Positions 8,291-15,100 of a stretch of DNA of 27,970 nucleotides are shown here, one piece after another. This DNA is from Lachnospiraceae bacterium (lineage in GTDB: Bacteria > Bacillota_A > Clostridia > Lachnospirales > Lachnospiraceae): positions 1 through 27,970 of the forward strand of contig VSNT01000037.1 of the NCBI GenBank assembly GCA_009774465.1, in the 5' to 3' direction. The stretch's first letter is position 1, and the number at the start of each line of letters is the position of its first letter. The position numbers were made by a program, and so were the translations under genes. Under the pieces are notes generated by a model. The model made no database searches. It was not told the DNA's origin and saw nothing but the letters and a program-made list of their open reading frames with translations.

Positions 8291-8318
8291 TAAATAAAAC
8301 TTCCTTTATATCCGATAT
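8291..8318 (+). promoter_or_regulatory. Possible sigma-D (sigma-28, flagellar) promoter
   Basis: TAAA (8291-8294), a 16-nt spacer and TCCGATAT (8311-8318) match the known Bacillus sigma-D pattern TAAA-N15-GCCGATAT at all four -35 bases and seven of eight -10 bases, with the spacer one longer. It lies about 50 nt before the DUF6033-like ATG. A chance match in AT-rich DNA is possible. Confidence 0.4.
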
Positions 8319-8369
8319 AAAATTAAGAGGCGTAAATGGAATTACGTAAAGTGCAAAGGAGGGCGAAAC

Positions 8370-9038
8370 ATGGACAAAGTAAGCGGATATAACGCTTATC
8401 AGAGCAATTATTACGAAAGCAAAGTACGGGATAAGAAAGAGCAGGAAACATCAAGGACAGCCAGGGCAGGAGAAACCAAAAAAGGAAAAGAGGTACAGTT
8501 AAGTAGAAAGGCGCAGGATCTTTTAAAGGAGCTGAAAAAGAAGTACCGCAATATGGATTTTATTGTTGCCGATTATGAAAGCGAGGAAGAAGCATCTGCG
8601 TATCTTAAAAGAGGTACCAAAGAGTACAGTGTTTTAATTGAACCTGAGCTTTTAGAGGAAATGGCCTCTGATGGAAAGACAAAAGAAAAACAGTTGAACT
8701 TGTTGGAAGATGCCGCATCAAAGCTTTCAGGCATGAAGCAGCAGTTAGGGGCAAAAGGCGACGAGGTGTCCCACGTAGGTGTTGCCATTGATAAAGACGG
8801 TTCTATGAGTTTCTTTGCAGAACTTGAAAAGGTAAGCGAAAAGCAGAGAGAGCGGATTGAAAATGCAAGGGAAACCAAAAAGGAAGAGGCTGCCATGCAG
8901 GAAAAAAGAAGTAAAAGAACACGTGTGGAGGCAGATTCCGTAGAAGAACTGATTGAAAAAATCAGGAATGTTGACTGGAGTAAGATAAGGGAAGAAGGAA
9001 TCTTTACCAGTGGCAGTAAATTTGATTTCAGTATATAA
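8370..9038 (+). CDS. DUF6033-like conserved protein
   Basis: A 222-residue, highly charged soluble protein with no signal peptide or membrane helix. The stretch LSRKAQDLLKELKKKYRNMDFIVADYESEEEA is typical of a family I know from Lachnospiraceae as DUF6033, and residues 95-180 are Lys/Glu-rich, probably helical or coiled-coil. The N-terminus (GYNAYQSNYYE) is low in charge and Tyr/Asn-rich. No catalytic motif can be seen and the function is unknown. The ATG follows a strong AAAGGAGGG ribosome site. A sigma-D-like promoter lies upstream and a hairpin terminator lies downstream, so it is probably a single-gene unit. If the promoter is real, expression would track with motility genes. Confidence 0.75.
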   Translation: MDKVSGYNAYQSNYYESKVRDKKEQETSRTARAGETKKGKEVQLSRKAQDLLKELKKKYRNMDFIVADYESEEEASAYLKRGTKEYSVLIEPELLEEMASDGKTKEKQLNLLEDAASKLSGMKQQLGAKGDEVSHVGVAIDKDGSMSFFAELEKVSEKQRERIENARETKKEEAAMQEKRSKRTRVEADSVEELIEKIRNVDWSKIREEGIFTSGSKFDFSI

Positions 9039-9059
9039 GTTGACAAAAGTATGATAATA

Positions 9060-9088
9060 AGCAGTCTGTGAAATGCAGGCTGCTTTTT
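9060..9088 (+). terminator. Rho-independent terminator after DUF6033-like gene
   Basis: AGCAGTCTG pairs with CAGGCTGCT (one T-G wobble) around a 7-nt loop and is followed by six T residues. Confidence 0.85.
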
Positions 9089-9206
9089 TCAGAGAGGAGA
9101 AAATTATCATAAAAAATATTTTTCCATAAAAAGAAGCAGGAAAAACGTATCTATATAGAGAGATATTTATTACATAGTTTAAGCCGATTCTTTAAGGAAG
9201 GGTTCA

Positions 9207-10202
9207 ATGAGAAAGGTTTGGAGAAAAATGAGAAGAAATAAAAATAAGAAAAGGATTCTATTTCCAGGCACAGCGTTACTTTTAGCATTGGCATTATTTA
9301 CGGGATGCCAAGCAAAAAATGGAAAAGAGCCGGAGCAGGCAGCTGCTGAAAATGAGGCGGAAGAAAACTCAAATGCGGAGGGAACAGAAGCAGAACTGCC
9401 TGTAGAGGATACTATGGACAGAGAAGCTCCTGTTGATACGTTAATAAATGATTCAGAAGCCGGAGGGGCAGCAGAGGCTGCGCCGGAAGTATTCGGGGAG
9501 GCGGTGGAGATACCAGCCCACATTAAGGAAATAAATGACCACGAAATTTTAATCAGCTCTGACTGTGACGCATTTCCGGGAGCATTTTATGTGGAAGTGC
9601 CGGAAACTGTCTGTAGTGTTTCAGAGCTTTCAGAGGGCGGATTCGTTCGTATTTTGATGCAGGATCAGGGAGAAGAAATATCAGGAATACCGAAATATCT
9701 TGCGAAAGATATTCTTCCTTTAGATGAGAAGGAGGAAATTTTGCGTGCAGATTATGACCTTATGCTTACATCTCCTCCGGTTATAAGTCTATCCGATCCA
9801 CTGTCAAGCACATGGGAAACATTTGAAGTTTTACCGGGAAATTATTCATGGAATTATGAAAACGGTGAAGAAATGACAGGAATCATTGCATGCGGCGCCC
9901 ATCCGTTAGATGCGGAGAACCGGATGGATAAACTGAAACTGCCAAACTACCAGAGAATGGATACAGTTTCTTATATGATTGGTATTGATGCGGCGCCGGA
10001 CAAACTGATTGTGAGAAAATGGGATGCTGCTGATTCAGGAAATCCGCAGGCTGAGGAACTTTCTGTTATTACGATTTATGAGCCGACACTATTTCTGGAT
10101 TTGGAACCTGACAAAATCTATGAGCTGACAGCCATCTGGGAAGAGGGTAAAAAAGACCAGCGGGGATTTTACGGGGATGCTGGTTATATGTTTGTTACAT
10201 AA
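9207..10202 (+). CDS. Secreted lipoprotein of unknown function
   Basis: The N-terminus has a basic stretch, a hydrophobic core and a lipobox LFTGC (Cys at about residue 34), so it should be lipidated and anchored on the outer face of the membrane. Residues 35-95 are an acidic, low-complexity Ala/Glu linker. Two folded parts follow: about 96-180 (ending in a YLAKDILPL segment, DUF3221-like in feel) and about 195-331 (SWNYENGEEMTGIIACGA, ending in YELTAIWEE), a beta-rich part. No enzyme motif is visible. An alternative start at 9228 with GGAG upstream would give a more usual signal length. It lies alone between two hairpins, flanked by small conserved Lachnospiraceae-type genes. Confidence 0.8.
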   Translation: MRKVWRKMRRNKNKKRILFPGTALLLALALFTGCQAKNGKEPEQAAAENEAEENSNAEGTEAELPVEDTMDREAPVDTLINDSEAGGAAEAAPEVFGEAVEIPAHIKEINDHEILISSDCDAFPGAFYVEVPETVCSVSELSEGGFVRILMQDQGEEISGIPKYLAKDILPLDEKEEILRADYDLMLTSPPVISLSDPLSSTWETFEVLPGNYSWNYENGEEMTGIIACGAHPLDAENRMDKLKLPNYQRMDTVSYMIGIDAAPDKLIVRKWDAADSGNPQAEELSVITIYEPTLFLDLEPDKIYELTAIWEEGKKDQRGFYGDAGYMFVT

Positions 10203-10283
10203 TTACTGCATCTGGTTGCAAAAAGCTAAAGGAGAAGAAATTATAACACGATACATAAATCAGATATAATAATAGCTATGGAG

Positions 10284-10328
10284 AGCGCATTTTTCAATGG
10301 ATTGAAATACTGTGGAAAATGCGCTTTT
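10284..10328 (+). terminator. Terminator-like hairpin before the 234-residue gene
   Basis: AGCGCATTTT (10284-10293) pairs perfectly with AAAATGCGCT (10316-10325), extended by two more pairs (one a wobble), around an 18-nt loop, then TTTT. It could end the lipoprotein transcript. A possible -10 box TATAAT at 10265-10270 would instead place the hairpin at the very 5' end of the next mRNA, as an attenuator or stabiliser. An ATG at 10319 lies inside its 3' arm. Confidence 0.6.
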
Positions 10329-10411
10329 GCTATGAGGATTCCAATACTTTTTTACAAGATATGAAGATATTTGATCTTTCACAGCATACAGGCCAAAACA
10401 GGGGGATACAG

Positions 10412-11116
10412 ATGACCAGTAATGATCTTTACGTTAATTATCTGACACATGCCTACAGCGGGTTTATGGAAAGCCAGCTTGCAGGAGGAAATGTTAAGGG
10501 AATAAAAGGGTTTCGTGATTATGTAACTTCCGGGGATACGAAAACAGAAGGGACGGAAGGTACCGGTGCATTTCAGACGGAAAATATGACGCTGGAAGAA
10601 TATAAACAGTATATTCACATGAAAATTTCTCAGATTCCCATGCACCCATCTCAGATACTCAGATCTGTTGCCATTCATATTACAGACGAAGGATTTCAGG
10701 CAATGCAGAAAGACCCGGAATATGAAAAATGGGTACTGGATACTTTAAAATATGATTTCGGGTACAATGATCCCTGGGCAGATGTGTGCGGCGGCAGCTT
10801 TACAGTGCATTATTTTGGCGCCACAAAAGGGGATTATCATGGAGAAAGCTGGTATACCGGTTTTCAGGGAGGAAAAGGAAGGGCGCTGTTTGAAACGGAG
10901 GCAGAGGAGAGCTTTTGGGAGAAAAGAGCAAAGAGACTTAAAAAGTATTTGAAGGAGCAGCAGGAAATTCATAATCAAAAAGAAATTATGAAGCGTGTTT
11001 ACAGAGAAGCCGCCATAAGACGTGGTGATTATGATAATATTTTTGCAAAGGACGGGATGGCTCAATGCTTTAATCTTGCAAGTATTCTGCTTATGAGTGA
11101 TAAGGCGGAAAAATAA
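10412..11116 (+). CDS. Conserved hypothetical protein, Lachnospiraceae-type
   Basis: I do not recognise a named family with certainty. The segment VAIHITDEGFQAMQKDPEYEKWVLDTLKYDF resembles a repeated theme of uncharacterised Lachnospiraceae proteins (I/V-xIS/TDEG, DPEYExWVL). The C-terminal third is charged and helical (KRLKKYLKEQQEIHNQ). There is no signal peptide or membrane helix. I chose the ATG at 10412, which has GGGGGA about 6 nt upstream; earlier in-frame ATGs at 10319 and 10361 lack a ribosome site, and 10319 is inside a hairpin arm. The protein is then 234 residues. The next gene starts 39 nt later, so they are probably co-transcribed. Function unknown. Confidence 0.7.
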   Translation: MTSNDLYVNYLTHAYSGFMESQLAGGNVKGIKGFRDYVTSGDTKTEGTEGTGAFQTENMTLEEYKQYIHMKISQIPMHPSQILRSVAIHITDEGFQAMQKDPEYEKWVLDTLKYDFGYNDPWADVCGGSFTVHYFGATKGDYHGESWYTGFQGGKGRALFETEAEESFWEKRAKRLKKYLKEQQEIHNQKEIMKRVYREAAIRRGDYDNIFAKDGMAQCFNLASILLMSDKAEK

Positions 11117-11155
11117 ATTTACAGCTAAAGAATCAGATGGGAGTGAAGACGAAAT

Positions 11156-11650
11156 ATGGCAATTACAGGCATTGATATGGAAAGCAATATGAAAGATCGG
11201 GTAAGCAGTTACCTTGATACATTTAAGCCGGGAAAGGGGCAGGTTCCATCCTTTCAAGACAGCTTGAAAGCTGCAACAGACGGGCAGGGGAAAATCAGAT
11301 CAAAAGAGGTTTTCAGACCGGAAAAGCGTGTTCCCTATTCCAATATGGCAAAGGATGGAATAATTCAATATAATGGTGTTGTATTTGTATGTGACTATGA
11401 AATGAATTCACTATGCCTTGGTGATATGACAAAACCTGATAAGGTACTTTCAATTCCCTTATCAGGAGGTGGGGTTTTAAAAGTCAACAGAGATGACATA
11501 GACAGTCTGGCCAGGGCAATTGGCATGTTTTCTCCCGAAGATGTGAACCTGATTATGCGTGCCCTTGCACAGGATGCTCAGTGCAGCAGAAAAATGAATG
11601 AAATTGAAGATATGAAAAGTGAAGTAGGAGAAGAAAAAATTAAATCTTAA
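11156..11650 (+). CDS. Small conserved hypothetical protein
   Basis: A 164-residue soluble protein with no signal or membrane segment. The N-terminal 60 residues are polar and probably unstructured. A compact core follows: GIIQYNGVVFVCDYEMNSLC, LGDM, SIPLSGGGVLKVNRDDIDSL, and then the helical FSPEDVNLIMRALAQD. I have seen this type of core in uncharacterised Lachnospiraceae proteins but cannot give a family name. It is preceded by the 234-residue gene and ends in a terminator. Function unknown. Confidence 0.72.
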   Translation: MAITGIDMESNMKDRVSSYLDTFKPGKGQVPSFQDSLKAATDGQGKIRSKEVFRPEKRVPYSNMAKDGIIQYNGVVFVCDYEMNSLCLGDMTKPDKVLSIPLSGGGVLKVNRDDIDSLARAIGMFSPEDVNLIMRALAQDAQCSRKMNEIEDMKSEVGEEKIKS

Positions 11651-11664
11651 TATGAACTGTATTG

Positions 11665-11693
11665 AAACACCTTGTCAAATGACAGGGTGTTTT
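11665..11693 (+). terminator. Rho-independent terminator
   Basis: AAACACC-T-TGTCA pairs with TGACA-G-GGTGTTT around an AA loop, followed by a short T-run. It separates the small-protein unit from yqeG. Confidence 0.8.
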
Positions 11694-11746
11694 GTACAAT
11701 AGAAAGAAAAATTGCCATGTAGAATGGGAAGAAGAAGGAGAGCTTT

Positions 11747-12271
11747 ATGCTGGAGAAGTTTTATCCTGATGTTTATATCAGTTCAGCTTACAGAATAGAT
11801 TTTCAAAAGTATTATGATTCCGGTTACAGGGGGATCATTTTTGACATTGACAATACGCTGGTGACTCACGGGGCACCGGCAGATGATAAAAGTATAGATT
11901 TGGTACGGAAGTTAAAGAAAATTGGGTTTGGTGTTCTTTTTTTGTCCAATAACAAAGAACCAAGGGTAAAAATGTTTGGTGATGCAGTTGGGGCAGGCTA
12001 TATCTTTAAGGGCGGCAAGCCGGCAAAAAAAGGATATATAAAAGCAATGGAGCTGCTTAAAACCAAAAGAAATACTACGCTTTTTGTAGGAGACCAGTTG
12101 TTTACAGATGTCTGGGGAGCGAAAAATACCGGAATTTTCTCTATTCTGGTGCAGCCCATAGACAGGAAGGAAGAAATCCAGATTGTATTAAAGCGCTATC
12201 CGGAAAAAATCGTGCTTTCTTCTTATAAACGCCGCTGCAAAAAGGAAGGAAAGCCTTATTTGGTAAAGTAA
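11747..12271 (+). CDS. yqeG: YqeG-family HAD phosphatase
   Basis: A 174-residue HAD-superfamily (IIIA) protein. Motif I is FDIDNTLVTH (nucleophile Asp followed by the acid/base Asp), motif II is LFLSNN, the motif III lysine is in the GGKPAKKGY segment, and motif IV is FVGDQLFTDVWGA. Relatives include mitochondrial and plant phosphatidylglycerophosphate phosphatases, so dephosphorylation of phosphatidylglycerophosphate is a possible role, but bacterial YqeG is not well defined. In Firmicutes yqeG commonly sits beside aroE, as here (aroE follows after 55 nt). An extended -10-like CCATGTAGAATG lies about 25 nt upstream, without a clear -35. The ATG follows AAGGAGAG. Confidence 0.9.
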   Translation: MLEKFYPDVYISSAYRIDFQKYYDSGYRGIIFDIDNTLVTHGAPADDKSIDLVRKLKKIGFGVLFLSNNKEPRVKMFGDAVGAGYIFKGGKPAKKGYIKAMELLKTKRNTTLFVGDQLFTDVWGAKNTGIFSILVQPIDRKEEIQIVLKRYPEKIVLSSYKRRCKKEGKPYLVK

Positions 12272-12326
12272 ATTAATTTTACGTCTGTGCCTAAGGGGGG
12301 CAGGCTGATGGAAAGACGGAGGTTTT

Positions 12327-13202
12327 ATGATTAACGGAAATACAAGAACGTGCGGATTAATTGGCAACCCGGTGGAGCATACCATGTCTCCGGTGATACA
12401 TAATACATTGGCCGATATGCTTTCCCATAATCTTGTTTATGTGCCTTTTTCCGTGGAGGAAGGCGGGCTTAAGGATGCCATAAAAGGCGCATTTGCCCTA
12501 AATCTTTTAGGGCTTAATGTTACTGTTCCCTACAAAAGCAAGGTGATTCCGTTTCTTTCCGGAATAGACGATCTGGCGCAAAAGATTGGTGCGGTAAACA
12601 CACTGGTTCGAAATTCGGAAGGGTTTGCAGGGTACAATACAGATATGCCGGGGCTGTATCGGGCCATGTGCAGTGAGGGAATAGAAATACAGGGACAGGA
12701 TGTGATTTTACTTGGCGCAGGGGGCGCTGCCCGGGCAGTTGCTTTTTTATGTGCCTTAAAGGGTGCAAATAAGGTTTATCTGCTAAACCGTTCTCTGGAA
12801 AAAGCTGTTGTTGTAGCGGAAGAAGTGAACAGTAAAGCGGGAAGGGAATGTATTTATCCTATGGCCCTTGCAGAATATAGGCAATTGCCGGAAAAGTCTT
12901 TTCTGGCCATTCAGGCTACAAGTGTGGGGCTTTATCCGGATACAGACCGGGCGGTGATAGAGGATCAGGATTTTTACAGCAGGATTCACACCGGATATGA
13001 CCTGATTTATAAGCCTGCCGATACGAAGTTTATGCAGCTTGTAAAAAAACAGGGAGGGAGGGCATTTCACGGATTAAAAATGCTTTTGTATCAGGGGGTG
13101 ATTGCATATGAGTTGTGGAATCATGTTTCTGTCCCGGAAGAAACAGCCCTGCAGGTATACGAAATATTGAAAGAAAAAATGGGAATCAGGGAATTGCTAT
13201 GA
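12327..13202 (+). CDS. aroE: Shikimate dehydrogenase
   Basis: A 291-residue NADPH-dependent enzyme reducing 3-dehydroshikimate to shikimate. The substrate site SPVIHN lies near residues 21-26, and the catalytic Lys is in NVTVPYKSKV with the Asp in GYNTDMPG. The nucleotide-binding Gly loop is LLGAGGAARAV, and the NADP-phosphate-type NRSLEKA follows. The C-terminal GLKMLLYQGVIAYELW matches the family. Start ATG has ACGGAGG upstream. The stop overlaps the aroK start in an ATGA, so the two are coupled. Confidence 0.95.
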   Translation: MINGNTRTCGLIGNPVEHTMSPVIHNTLADMLSHNLVYVPFSVEEGGLKDAIKGAFALNLLGLNVTVPYKSKVIPFLSGIDDLAQKIGAVNTLVRNSEGFAGYNTDMPGLYRAMCSEGIEIQGQDVILLGAGGAARAVAFLCALKGANKVYLLNRSLEKAVVVAEEVNSKAGRECIYPMALAEYRQLPEKSFLAIQATSVGLYPDTDRAVIEDQDFYSRIHTGYDLIYKPADTKFMQLVKKQGGRAFHGLKMLLYQGVIAYELWNHVSVPEETALQVYEILKEKMGIRELL

Positions 13203-13705
13203 AGGATAATATTATTTTAATCGGCTTTATGGGCTGCGGAAAGACCAGTGTGGGAATTAAGCTGTCTTATCAGATGAGGCGGACAATGGTAGATACGGAC
13301 AAATGGATTGAAAAAAAGCAAAAGATGACAGTGTCGGATATTTTTGATACTTATGGAGAAGAAGCTTTCCGAAGGATGGAAACGGAATGCTTAAAAGAAC
13401 TGATACAAACTGTTGACAGACAGATTATTTCCGTGGGGGGAGGACTTCCGGTTCGGGAAGAAAACCACCGGCTTTTAAAACAGCTTGGCAGAGTAATTTA
13501 CCTGAAAGTAACACCGGAGACGGTTTACTTAAGATTAAAGGATGATACATCAAGGCCGCTTCTTAAGGTGGAGGATCCTTTGGGGCGGATTTGCAGTCTA
13601 ATGGAGAAACGCGGGCCTGTCTATGAGGCCTGTGCAGACAGGATTATAGAGGCTTCGGAATTGTCATTTGAAGAAATTATCAGCCGGATTATGGCAGAAG
13701 TATAG
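13199..13705 (+). CDS. aroK: Shikimate kinase
   Basis: A 168-residue P-loop kinase that phosphorylates shikimate at the 3-hydroxyl with ATP. The Walker A is GFMGCGKTSVG, the substrate Asp is in DTDKWIE, Arg in FRRMETE and SVGGGLP contact shikimate, and the lid has RPLL. I set the start at 13199, where ATG overlaps the aroE stop (ATGA) and the protein begins MKDNIILIGF, the usual family length. A longer frame back to 13115 runs through aroE and adds 28 unlike residues. The 206 nt after it, up to aroQ, are filled with hairpins. Confidence 0.94.
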   Translation: MKDNIILIGFMGCGKTSVGIKLSYQMRRTMVDTDKWIEKKQKMTVSDIFDTYGEEAFRRMETECLKELIQTVDRQIISVGGGLPVREENHRLLKQLGRVIYLKVTPETVYLRLKDDTSRPLLKVEDPLGRICSLMEKRGPVYEACADRIIEASELSFEEIISRIMAEV

Positions 13706-13711
13706 AAAATC

Positions 13712-13907
13712 AGCCGCAGAAGCGGCTAAAAAGAGAAAGGAATGGACATAAGGTTGAATAAATTCTCTGATGAGCAATTTATTCAACCAGGAATTTGTGC
13801 CGGAGCGTCACAAATTCTATTGATCGCAGAGCAGAATAAAAGTATTCCTTTGGAAAACTTTGAAATTCTGCTCGCGTCCTCAGCGTAAAAACGCTTCGGA
13901 ATGGAGG
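13712..13907 (+). ncRNA. Chain of five consecutive hairpins between aroK and aroQ (candidate leader RNA or repeat element)
   Basis: Five dyads follow each other almost without gaps. H1, 13712-13727: AGCCGC/GCGGCT, loop AGAA. H2, 13752-13788: 13 perfect pairs, GGTTGAATAAATT with AATTTATTCAACC. H3, 13791-13817: GAATTTGTG/CACAAATTC. H4, 13825-13876: CGC, one bulged A, GAGCAGAAT, AAAGT and TTCC pair in order with GGAA, ACTTT, ATTCTGCTC and GCG. H5, 13882-13895: AGCGT/ACGCT with an AAAA loop, inside a possible CCTC (13878-13881) to GAGG (13904-13907) pairing that would mask the aroQ ribosome site. I match it to no riboswitch class I know and see no promoter. It may be a cis-acting leader, an independent RNA or an interspersed repeat. 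Confidence 0.65.
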
Positions 13908-13911
13908 TAAA

Positions 13912-14346
13912 ATGAAAATTTTAGTAATTAATGGGCCCAATATCAACTTCCTTGGTATTCGGGAAAAAAGTGTATATGGAACACAGGACTATGATTATTT
14001 ATTAAAAATGATCGGAGAAAAGGGAGAGCAAGAGGGCATTTCCATTGAGGTGTTCCAAAGCAATCATGAGGGGGCAATCATTGACCGGATTCAGGATGCT
14101 TATTTTGACGGAACCGACGGAATTGTAATTAATCCGGGAGCTTATACTCATTACAGCTATGCAATTCGGGATGCGCTGGCAAGTATTCAAATGCCCAAGG
14201 TGGAAATTCATATTTCTGATATTACAAAGAGAGAGGAATTCCGCAAAATTTCCGTGACAGCGCCTGCCTGTGATAAGCAGATTTATGGGCATGGGCTTAA
14301 CGGATATCTGGAAGCAATTGATTCTATTCTTGCCAAATTGGGATAG
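13912..14346 (+). CDS. aroQ: Type II 3-dehydroquinate dehydratase
   Basis: A 144-residue enzyme that converts 3-dehydroquinate to 3-dehydroshikimate by trans-elimination, forming a dodecamer in the cytoplasm. Family features: INGPNINFLGIRE near the start, with the mobile-loop Arg and Tyr (VYG), QSNHEGAIIDRIQDA, INPGAYTHYSYAIRDAL, VEIHISDITKREEFR with the catalytic His, and the late YGHG. The His in HIS and Tyr in VYG are present. The ATG follows GGAGG, which the last upstream hairpin may cover. It completes the local aro set with aroE and aroK, and efp follows after 96 nt. Confidence 0.95.
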   Translation: MKILVINGPNINFLGIREKSVYGTQDYDYLLKMIGEKGEQEGISIEVFQSNHEGAIIDRIQDAYFDGTDGIVINPGAYTHYSYAIRDALASIQMPKVEIHISDITKREEFRKISVTAPACDKQIYGHGLNGYLEAIDSILAKLG

Positions 14347-14442
14347 TTTTTTGTAGAATCCCAAGAAAGTGGTTGAAAAATATCATTTTTTATATTAAAC
14401 TGGTAAAGAATTATAACGTGAAAATTTGAGGAGGAATATTTT

Positions 14443-15000
14443 ATGATTTCTGCAGGTGATTTCAGGAATGGTATTACGATTGAGCTGGATAATAATGTTT
14501 ATCAGATCATCGAGTTTCAGCATGTTAAACCTGGTAAAGGAGCAGCTTTTGTCAGAACCAAACTGAAAAACATCAAGAGTGGCGGCGTAGTGGAAAAAAC
14601 TTTCAGGCCTACTGAAAAGTGCCCACAGGCACGTATTGATAGAAAAGATATGCAGTACTTATACTCAGACGGAGAACTGTATAACTTTATGGACGTTGAA
14701 ACATATGATCAGATTGCATTAAATGCCGAGACCGTAGGCGATGCACTCAAATTTGTAAAAGAAAACGAAATGGTTAAGATCTGTTCCCACAATGGCAGTG
14801 TATTTTCAGTGGAGCCTCCTTTATTTGTAGAACTGGAGATCATTGATACGGAGCCAGGGTTTAAGGGTGATACTGCAACAGGCGCAACGAAGCCTGCGAC
14901 AGTGGAAACAGGAGCAAACGTAAACGTACCTTTATTCGTTGAGCTGCATGATGTGATCAAAATTGATACCAGGACAGGCGAATACCTTTCCAGAGTATAA
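14443..15000 (+). CDS. efp: Translation elongation factor P
   Basis: A 185-residue factor that helps ribosomes form peptide bonds at polyproline stretches. Three beta-barrel domains are expected. The domain I loop HVKPGKGAAFVRTK carries Lys32, the position that is modified or conserved in EF-P. Domain III contains GDTATGATKPATVETGANVNVPLFV and ends in the usual DTRTGEYLSRV. GAGGAGG lies 7-8 nt before the ATG. A TTGAAA box at 14373-14378 could belong to a promoter but no well-spaced -10 is clear. A strong terminator follows. Confidence 0.97.
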   Translation: MISAGDFRNGITIELDNNVYQIIEFQHVKPGKGAAFVRTKLKNIKSGGVVEKTFRPTEKCPQARIDRKDMQYLYSDGELYNFMDVETYDQIALNAETVGDALKFVKENEMVKICSHNGSVFSVEPPLFVELEIIDTEPGFKGDTATGATKPATVETGANVNVPLFVELHDVIKIDTRTGEYLSRV

Positions 15001-15029
15001 ATTTCATACGTTCAATCAATAAAAGCCTT

Positions 15030-15061
15030 AAAGACAATGAATTTTTCATTGTCTTTTTTTG
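15030..15061 (+). terminator. Rho-independent terminator of efp
   Basis: A 12-bp perfect stem (AAAGACAATGAA with TTCATTGTCTTT) closes a TTT loop and leads into a T-tract. Confidence 0.95.
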
Positions 15062-15100
15062 TTACTGGTTGATAGTTATAAGGAAGGAAAGAGGTATTTA

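Noticed and set aside
9183..9190. GCCGATTC resembling a sigma-D -10 before the lipoprotein gene
   Set aside because: There is no TAAA at the right distance, and transcription would start too close to the ATG for a ribosome site.
12415..12422. GCCGATAT inside aroE resembling a sigma-D -10
   Set aside because: It is within coding sequence and lacks a spaced TAAA.
13115..13198. Upstream extension of shikimate kinase inside aroE
   Set aside because: It adds 28 residues unlike the family, and the ATG at 13199 overlaps the aroE stop as ATGA and gives the normal N-terminus.
13706..13911. T-box or other known riboswitch before aroQ
   Set aside because: I see no T-box sequence, specifier stem or other familiar conserved core.
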